64,000 nucleotides of DNA, from positions 1,302,001 through 1,366,000 of the forward strand of contig NZ_CP054058.1 in the NCBI RefSeq assembly GCF_003935895.2. Direction: 5' to 3'. Under the pieces are notes generated by a model that saw nothing but the letters and a program-made list of their open reading frames with translations, was not told where the DNA came from and searched no databases. Positions 58,524 through 64,000 of the stretch are shown piece after piece (position 1 is the first letter of the stretch; each line of letters begins with the position of its first letter). Source of the stretch: Scandinavium goeteborgense (GTDB taxonomy: Bacteria; Pseudomonadota; Gammaproteobacteria; Enterobacterales; Enterobacteriaceae). A program made the translations under genes and the position numbers.

Positions 58524-58589
58524 AACGTTGCGAGGGTAGAGATTTACCGCTACCTTAATCCCATCTTTTTGCATGTACACGGCCAAACG

Positions 58590-61436
58590 TTGAAATACCT
58601 CGTCTCTTTTCGCACGACTCTGAAAGTCTCCCGCTACCTTTTCCGGGCGCTGGCGCTGTTGCTCTGGCTGCTGATTGCCTGTGTCTCGGCGTTCTACATT
58701 GTGAATGCACTGCACAACAAAGAGGCGGAGATCCGTCAGGAATTTAACCTCAGCTACGATCAGGCCCAGCGCTATATTCAGCGCACGTCAGATGTGATGA
58801 AAGAGCTGAAGTACATTGCTGAAAATCGACTGAGCGTGGAAAACGGCGTGATGTCCTCACGCACGGCGAAAGACGATACCGAAGTACCCGAATTTGAGCC
58901 GCTGTTCCAGGATTCCGACTGCGGCGCACTGAGCAGTAGCTGGCGCGGCTCGTTGGAGTCGCTGGCGTGGTTTATGCGCTACTGGCGCGACAATTTCTCT
59001 GCGGCTTACGATCTTAACCGCGTGTTCCTGATTGGCAGCGACAATCTCTGTATGGCTAACTTTGGCCTGCGCGATATGCCGATGGAACATGAGCAGGCGC
59101 TGAAAATCCTGCATGAGCGGATCATGAAATACCGCAATGCCCCGCAGGACGAGCGCGGCAATAACCTGTTCTGGATTAGCCAGGGCCCGCGTCCGGGCGT
59201 GGGCTATTTCTATGCGTTGACACCGGTGTATCTCGCCAACCGCCTGCAGGCGCTGCTCGGCATTGAACAAACTATCCGCATGGAAAACTTCTTCACGCCG
59301 GGCAGTATGCAGATGGGCGTGACCATTCTGGATGAAAGTGGCAAGCCGTTGATTTCTCTCACCGGCGGCGAAAGCAAACTCAAAATCGACCCGCACTGGA
59401 TGCAGGAGCGCGCCTGGTTTGGCTACACGTCGGGCTTCCACGAGCTGGTGCTGAAGAAAACCCTGCCGCCATCTTCGCTGAGTATTGTCTACTCGGTACC
59501 GGTGGATTTAGTTCTTGAGCGGATAAGAATGCTTATCCTCAACGCCGTGCTGCTGAATATTCTGACCGGCGTGGCGCTGTTTACTATGGCGCGAATGTAC
59601 GAGCGCCGGATTTTCCTGCCTGCCGAAGCCGATGCGCAGCGTCTGGAAGAGCACGAGCAGTTCAACCGTAAAATCGTGGCGTCTGCCCCGGTTGGGATCT
59701 GTATTTTGCGTACGCAGGACGGGACCAACATCCTGAGTAACGAGCTGGCGCATAACTATCTGAATATGTTGACCCACGAAGACCGACAGCGGCTGACACA
59801 GATTATCTGCGGCCAGCAGGTTAACTTTGTCGATGTGCTCACCAGCAACAATACCAATCTGCAAATCAGCTTTGTGCATTCGCGCTATCGCAATGAAAAC
59901 GTGGCGATTTGCGTGCTGGTGGACGTGTCGTCGCGTGTGAAGATGGAAGAGTCATTGCAGGAAATGGCGCAGGCCGCCGAGCAGGCAAGCCAGTCGAAAT
60001 CCATGTTCCTTGCCACCGTCAGCCACGAGCTGCGCACTCCTTTGTACGGCATTATCGGTAACCTCGACCTGCTGCAAACGAAAGAGCTGCCGAAGGGCGT
60101 TGACCGACTGGTTACGGCGATGAATAACTCTTCCAGCCTGCTGCTGAAAATTATCAGCGACATTCTCGATTTCTCGAAGATTGAGTCGGAGCAGCTGAAA
60201 ATCGAACCGCGCGAATTCTCGCCGCGCGAGGTAATGAGCCACATTACCGCCAACTATCTACCGCTGGTGGTGCGTAAACAACTTGGACTGTACTGCTTCG
60301 TTGAACCCGATGTGCCACAGCAGATGGCGGGTGACCCGATGCGCTTGCAGCAGGTGATTTCCAACCTGCTAAGCAATGCGATTAAGTTCACCGACGTTGG
60401 CTGCATTATTCTGCATCTGCGCCGCGACGAGGACTATCTCAGCATTAGCGTGCGCGATACCGGGGTAGGGATTCCGGCGAAAGAAGTGGTCCGTCTGTTT
60501 GACCCATTCTTCCAGGTCGGCACCGGCGTGCAGCGTAATTTCCAGGGCACCGGGCTAGGACTGGCGATTTGTGAGAAGCTCATCAACATGATGGACGGCG
60601 ACATTTCGGTGGATACCGAGCCGGGTATGGGCAGCCAGTTCACCATTCGTATTCCGCTGTATGGCGCGCAAAACCTGAACCCAGCCGCCATTGATGGCCT
60701 GTCCGGCAAACGCTGCTGGCTGGCGGTGCGTAATGCGTCGCTGTCGCAGTTTGTCGAATCCCTGTTGTCGCGCCTCGGCGTGGAAGTGCTGCGCTATGAG
60801 GGCCAGACGCCACAGGCTGACGATATGCTGATATCCGACGATGAGCTGGCCCAGCCGTGGGCCGGGCGCGGGGCGATTATATTCTGCCGTCGTCATATCG
60901 GTATTCCGCTGGAACGTGCGCCGGGCGAGTGGATCCACAGCGTAGCATCGCCGCATGAACTGCTGGCGCTGCTGGGCCGAATTTACAGTATTGAAGTCGA
61001 AATGGCTGAAAACGGCGGGGCGCTGCCGTCGGCGGAAAACACTGCCGAGGCCAACGATGACATGATGATTCTGGTGGTCGACGATCATCCTATCAACCGT
61101 CGTCTGCTAGCCGATCAGCTCGGATCCCTTGGCTATCAGTGCAAAACCGCCAATGACGGTGTCGATGCGCTGAACGTGCTCAGCAAAAACCATATTGATA
61201 TCGTGCTCAGCGACGTCAACATGCCAAATATGGACGGTTATCGTCTGACGCAACGGATCCGTCAGCTGGGCTTAACGCTGCCGGTGGTGGGCGTGACGGC
61301 GAATGCGCTGGCGGAAGAGAAGCAGCGTTGTCTGGAATCCGGTATGGATAGCTGTCTGTCGAAACCGGTGACGCTGGATGTGATTAAGCAGACGCTGGCG
61401 GTGTACGCGGCGCGGGTCAGAAAGGCAAGAGAGTAG
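58590..61436 (+). CDS. rcsC: Rcs phosphorelay hybrid sensor kinase RcsC
   Basis: A 948-residue hybrid kinase that, with RcsD and RcsB, controls capsule, motility and envelope-stress genes. Transmembrane helices are at about 18-40 and 312-335 around a periplasmic domain. The phospho-acceptor is His479 (ATVSHELRTPLYG), followed by ATP-binding motifs (VISNLLSNAIKF, VRDTGVGIP, GTGLGLAICEKL), an ABL-type linker domain, and the receiver with Asp875 (VLSDVNMPNMDG). The frame opens at a GTG at 58500, inside the gyrA terminator stem. The TTG at 58590 gives LKYLVSFRTTLK, aligned with E. coli MKYLASFRTTLK, and puts His479 and Asp875 at their known numbers. No strong ribosome site precedes it. Confidence 0.93.
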   Translation: MKYLVSFRTTLKVSRYLFRALALLLWLLIACVSAFYIVNALHNKEAEIRQEFNLSYDQAQRYIQRTSDVMKELKYIAENRLSVENGVMSSRTAKDDTEVPEFEPLFQDSDCGALSSSWRGSLESLAWFMRYWRDNFSAAYDLNRVFLIGSDNLCMANFGLRDMPMEHEQALKILHERIMKYRNAPQDERGNNLFWISQGPRPGVGYFYALTPVYLANRLQALLGIEQTIRMENFFTPGSMQMGVTILDESGKPLISLTGGESKLKIDPHWMQERAWFGYTSGFHELVLKKTLPPSSLSIVYSVPVDLVLERIRMLILNAVLLNILTGVALFTMARMYERRIFLPAEADAQRLEEHEQFNRKIVASAPVGICILRTQDGTNILSNELAHNYLNMLTHEDRQRLTQIICGQQVNFVDVLTSNNTNLQISFVHSRYRNENVAICVLVDVSSRVKMEESLQEMAQAAEQASQSKSMFLATVSHELRTPLYGIIGNLDLLQTKELPKGVDRLVTAMNNSSSLLLKIISDILDFSKIESEQLKIEPREFSPREVMSHITANYLPLVVRKQLGLYCFVEPDVPQQMAGDPMRLQQVISNLLSNAIKFTDVGCIILHLRRDEDYLSISVRDTGVGIPAKEVVRLFDPFFQVGTGVQRNFQGTGLGLAICEKLINMMDGDISVDTEPGMGSQFTIRIPLYGAQNLNPAAIDGLSGKRCWLAVRNASLSQFVESLLSRLGVEVLRYEGQTPQADDMLISDDELAQPWAGRGAIIFCRRHIGIPLERAPGEWIHSVASPHELLALLGRIYSIEVEMAENGGALPSAENTAEANDDMMILVVDDHPINRRLLADQLGSLGYQCKTANDGVDALNVLSKNHIDIVLSDVNMPNMDGYRLTQRIRQLGLTLPVVGVTANALAEEKQRCLESGMDSCLSKPVTLDVIKQTLAVYAARVRKARE

Positions 61437-61450
61437 AGTGAGAGTAAGAT

Positions 61451-61472
61451 TCCCCCGGCGGGCACCGGGGGA
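61451..61472. terminator. hairpin between convergent rcsC and rcsB
   Basis: TCCCCCGG (61451-61458), loop CGGGCA, CCGGGGGA (61465-61472): an 8-bp GC-rich stem in the 44-base gap. It lacks a T run on either side. Confidence 0.6.
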
Positions 61473-61480
61473 TGAACAGC

Positions 61481-62131
61481 TTAGTCTTTGTCGACCGCGC
61501 TCAGCGTAACGGAAGACAGATAGTTCAGCAGGGCGATATCGTTTTCCACGCCCAGTTTCATCATCGCCGACTTCTTCTGGCTACTGATGGTTTTGATGCT
61601 GCGGTTCAGCTTTTTGGCAATTTCGGTTACCAGGAAACCTTCTGCGAACAGACGCAGCACTTCACTTTCTTTCGGTGACAGACGTTTGTCACCGTAACCG
61701 CCCGCGCTGATTTTTTCCAGCAGGCGAGCAACGCTTTCCGGGGTAAATTTCTTCCCTTTCTGCAGCGCCGCGAGGGCTTTTGGCAGATCGGTCGGTGCAC
61801 CCTGTTTCAGGACAATCCCTTCAATATCCAGATCCAGAACGGCACTCAGAATGGCCGGGTTATTGTTCATGGTCAGAACAATAATCGAAATAGCCGGGAA
61901 ATGACGTTTGATGTATTTGATCAGCGTAATGCCATCACCGTATTTGTCTCCAGGCATGGAGAGATCGGTAATCAGCACATGGGCGTCAAGTTTTGGCAGA
62001 TTATTGATAAGTGCAGTGGAGTCTTCAAATTCGCCGACGACATTCACCCACTCGATTTGCTCAAGTGATTTGCGAATACCGAACAGTACAATCGGGTGAT
62101 CATCGGCAATAATAACGTTCATATTGTTCAT
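61481..62131 (-). CDS. rcsB: Rcs response regulator RcsB
   Basis: A 216-residue NarL/FixJ-type response regulator, essentially identical to E. coli RcsB. The receiver has Asp10-Asp11 (IIADDHP) and phospho-acceptor Asp56 (VLITDLSMPGDKYGDG). The C-terminal LuxR-type helix-turn-helix reads KESEVLRLFAEGFLVTEIAKKL and IKTISSQKKSAMMKL. It acts as a homodimer or with RcsA and other partners on capsule, flhDC, rprA and cell-division genes. It lies 16 bases after rcsD and is likely cotranscribed with it. Confidence 0.97.
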   Translation of the reverse strand: MNNMNVIIADDHPIVLFGIRKSLEQIEWVNVVGEFEDSTALINNLPKLDAHVLITDLSMPGDKYGDGITLIKYIKRHFPAISIIVLTMNNNPAILSAVLDLDIEGIVLKQGAPTDLPKALAALQKGKKFTPESVARLLEKISAGGYGDKRLSPKESEVLRLFAEGFLVTEIAKKLNRSIKTISSQKKSAMMKLGVENDIALLNYLSSVTLSAVDKD

Positions 62132-62147
62132 GTATTAGGCTACCTTG

Positions 62148-64000
62148 CTACATCAAGCTTTTGACGTAGGCGTCAATGTCGCTGATATATTTTTCTGTGC
62201 CGGGTGCATCCTTCTCACGAATGAGATGCTCCAGCGTTTCACATAACTGCTTGCCGGGTACCAGATTGAGCATGGCAAACACCCCTTTCAGGCGGTGAGC
62301 TGTCTGTGCCAGCGCAGCAAAGTCAGTTGTTGCTGACTCAGTATACAACCTCTTAACATCTTCCGGTACCGTATCAACAAACAGCGCATAATAACCGCTG
62401 GCATGGAGCTCGGCGTTTTCATTTACACCCGCGGGTGTTCCCAGCAACTCTCCCTGTGCGAGTTGTTCTTCTATAAGTTGTAGCACTGCTTCCTGCATGG
62501 CATTACTGATATTGAAGTTGACCCGTAGCTGACCTGGACCAATCTTACGAATACCGGCCTCATCATCGCTTAAAAGCAAGCCAAGCGCAGTAAGATTAGA
62601 CGGATTATCAGTTAAAAACAGATCATATTCTTGACTTGTCAGGCGCTCATCCGGGGAAATGCAGCTCGCGCCCCAGTTTTCCAGCTGTCGAACGACCACG
62701 CTGCGCACTTCATTGGACGTAATATCGATCATCGCAATGACGTCGTCGAGCAGCTTCTCTTCCGATTCCGCTTCTTCTTCACGCGGTGCCATTTTGACGT
62801 GCAGCGAGTAACGCGTACCCAGCGATTCGCGGGCTTTAATATTCAGATGGCCGCCAAGCTTACGCGCCAGTTGGTCGCACAGCCAGAAGGTGAGGGCGTT
62901 GGCTTTGCCGAATCGGTCTTCCTGAGTGTCGTTCAGGAACGGGAAGTGAAGATTGTCGATTTCACTGTTCGACACGCCGTTGCCGGTATCCAGAATACGG
63001 AAGGTCAGTCGGTCTTCCGCAGATTCATCTTTGCCGACTTCAAGCGTCACTTTGCCGATTTGAGTGGTCGTGACCGCGTACTGGATAAGCAGCAGCAGGA
63101 TTCGCTTGAGCGCTTCGCGATCGCCATGACGCTGTTCGCTGGCCGCCAGATGGTTGTTGATCAACAGCTGCAGGCCTTTACGCTTAATCACCGGTAAAAC
63201 TTCCGGCACCACTTCGTCGATCAAATCCTGAATCGAGAACAGCGCGGATTGTCCTTTCCAGCCATCGCCTTCCAGCATATTCGCCAGTTGGATCTCGTCG
63301 ACCAGACGCACCACCGTATCGGCGTGTTGAGCGAGTTTCTGATTTTCATCACCCTTCAGTGCCGCGGCGTCTTCGGCCAGCGCTTTCACCGGTTGCTTCA
63401 GCGCTTCGCCAATGTTCTGCATAAAAGCGATGCGACCATGCTGGTTTTTCTCATACAGACGCTGGGCCTGTTTAAGCTTTTTGTTCACCAGCACTTCTTT
63501 ATCTTGATCGCGAATAATGAAGATTTGCGTGCGCGGCGCCACCTGGCTGCGGAACTGGCGTATTTCGTACAGTTCGTTATTGATCGTCGCCTGAATGACG
63601 CCCTGATGCTGGTCGGCCATGCTGGTGATATTTTGCAGATTCAGGTGCGGCAGCAGGTGATCGGCAATTTTGTTACTGATAACCGTGCGATTCGATTCCT
63701 GGTCATGCACCAGTAGCCCCAGCGGCAGCACTGAGACAATCTCTTCATTAATCGCTTTCAGCACCCGCAGTTCATTGTTGGCGGAGCCAGGCGTGGCGTT
63801 TTCCGTCTGGCGGCGACCGGAATAATGACGGAAGGTGTTATAGCCAAACAGCGCCAATGCCAGCAGGCCGATGTTCAACAGCAGCGGCAGCAAAATGTTT
63901 TGCAAGGTATCGAGCAGCAGCGTACCGAATGGTACCTGCCACACCAGGCGCATGCCGGTGGAATTGACCGATGAGGCAATCTCAATGCGCGAGCTGTTGA
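62148..64000 (-). CDS. rcsD: Rcs phosphotransfer protein RcsD (5' end cut off by window)
   Basis: A partial gene: about 616 C-terminal residues are present and the start lies beyond the right edge. By comparison with E. coli RcsD (890 residues), about 270 N-terminal residues, including the first membrane helix and most of the periplasmic domain, are missing. Visible are the second membrane helix (LLPLLLNIGLLALALFGYNTF), a PAS-like stretch, a degenerate kinase-like domain lacking the acceptor His, the ABL region, and the HPt domain with AHRLKGVFAMLNL. That histidine is 48 residues from the end, equal to His842 in E. coli. The ATG at 63953 is internal, not the start. Confidence 0.95.
   Translation of the reverse strand, partial: NSSRIEIASSVNSTGMRLVWQVPFGTLLLDTLQNILLPLLLNIGLLALALFGYNTFRHYSGRRQTENATPGSANNELRVLKAINEEIVSVLPLGLLVHDQESNRTVISNKIADHLLPHLNLQNITSMADQHQGVIQATINNELYEIRQFRSQVAPRTQIFIIRDQDKEVLVNKKLKQAQRLYEKNQHGRIAFMQNIGEALKQPVKALAEDAAALKGDENQKLAQHADTVVRLVDEIQLANMLEGDGWKGQSALFSIQDLIDEVVPEVLPVIKRKGLQLLINNHLAASEQRHGDREALKRILLLLIQYAVTTTQIGKVTLEVGKDESAEDRLTFRILDTGNGVSNSEIDNLHFPFLNDTQEDRFGKANALTFWLCDQLARKLGGHLNIKARESLGTRYSLHVKMAPREEEAESEEKLLDDVIAMIDITSNEVRSVVVRQLENWGASCISPDERLTSQEYDLFLTDNPSNLTALGLLLSDDEAGIRKIGPGQLRVNFNISNAMQEAVLQLIEEQLAQGELLGTPAGVNENAELHASGYYALFVDTVPEDVKRLYTESATTDFAALAQTAHRLKGVFAMLNLVPGKQLCETLEHLIREKDAPGTEKYISDIDAYVKSLM

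Overview
The window comes from an enterobacterial chromosome (family Enterobacteriaceae). Gene content and order follow the ackA-nuo-men-glp-nrd-gyrA-rcs stretch of Escherichia coli, read in reverse. Almost every protein can be matched to an E. coli or Salmonella family member at the expected length, with catalytic residues at the familiar numbers (for example GyrA Tyr122, RcsC His479, NuoL Glu144). It is not E. coli itself. A cheV gene sits between nuoN and rnz, a tctABC/tctDE tricarboxylate locus lies between menE and yfaZ, glpQ is absent next to glpT, NuoB carries four extra residues, and GyrA has Thr at position 83. Together with the CCCTCTCCC...GGGAGAGGG hairpin repeats, REP elements and one ERIC element, this suggests Enterobacter, Leclercia or a close relative (inference; the genus cannot be settled from the window alone).

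Layout. 1-3.8 kb: yfbV, yfbU, hxpA and yfbS, all on +. 3.9-5.9 kb: yfbR and alaA on -. 6.8-7.7 kb: lrhA. 8.4-23.5 kb: the complete nuoABCDEFGHIJKLMN operon (13 genes, C and D fused), with a long hairpin-rich leader and a structured insert between nuoL and nuoM. 23.6-25.6 kb: cheV and rnz on -, where cheV has a sigma-28-type promoter laid over the rnz stop codon. 25.7-26.5 kb: elaA and elaB, followed by an ERIC element. 26.7-33.7 kb: the menaquinone operon menFDHBCE. 33.7-38.9 kb: tctCBA on - and tctDE on +. 39-40.8 kb: yfaZ and yfaY. 40.9-46.5 kb: glpCBA on - and glpT divergent, with GlpR and CRP sites between. 46.6-50.4 kb: yfaE, nrdB and nrdA on -. 51-54.9 kb: a YfaL-type autotransporter. 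54.9-58.5 kb: ubiG on - and gyrA on +. 58.6-64 kb: rcsC on +, rcsB and rcsD on -; rcsD runs off the right edge.

Functional themes. The window is dominated by respiration and its switch between oxygen levels: complex I, menaquinone and ubiquinone synthesis, anaerobic glycerol-3-phosphate dehydrogenase, and the aerobic ribonucleotide reductase with its ferredoxin. Signalling genes (lrhA, cheV, tctDE, rcsCDB) connect motility, envelope stress and carbon source. No prophage, insertion sequence, CRISPR array, tRNA or rRNA was recognised. Nothing looks like a wholly new system. The most unusual parts are regulatory: the cheV promoter, the nuo leader and nuoL-nuoM element, the alaA-lrhA spacer, and the Pmp-like repeats of the autotransporter.
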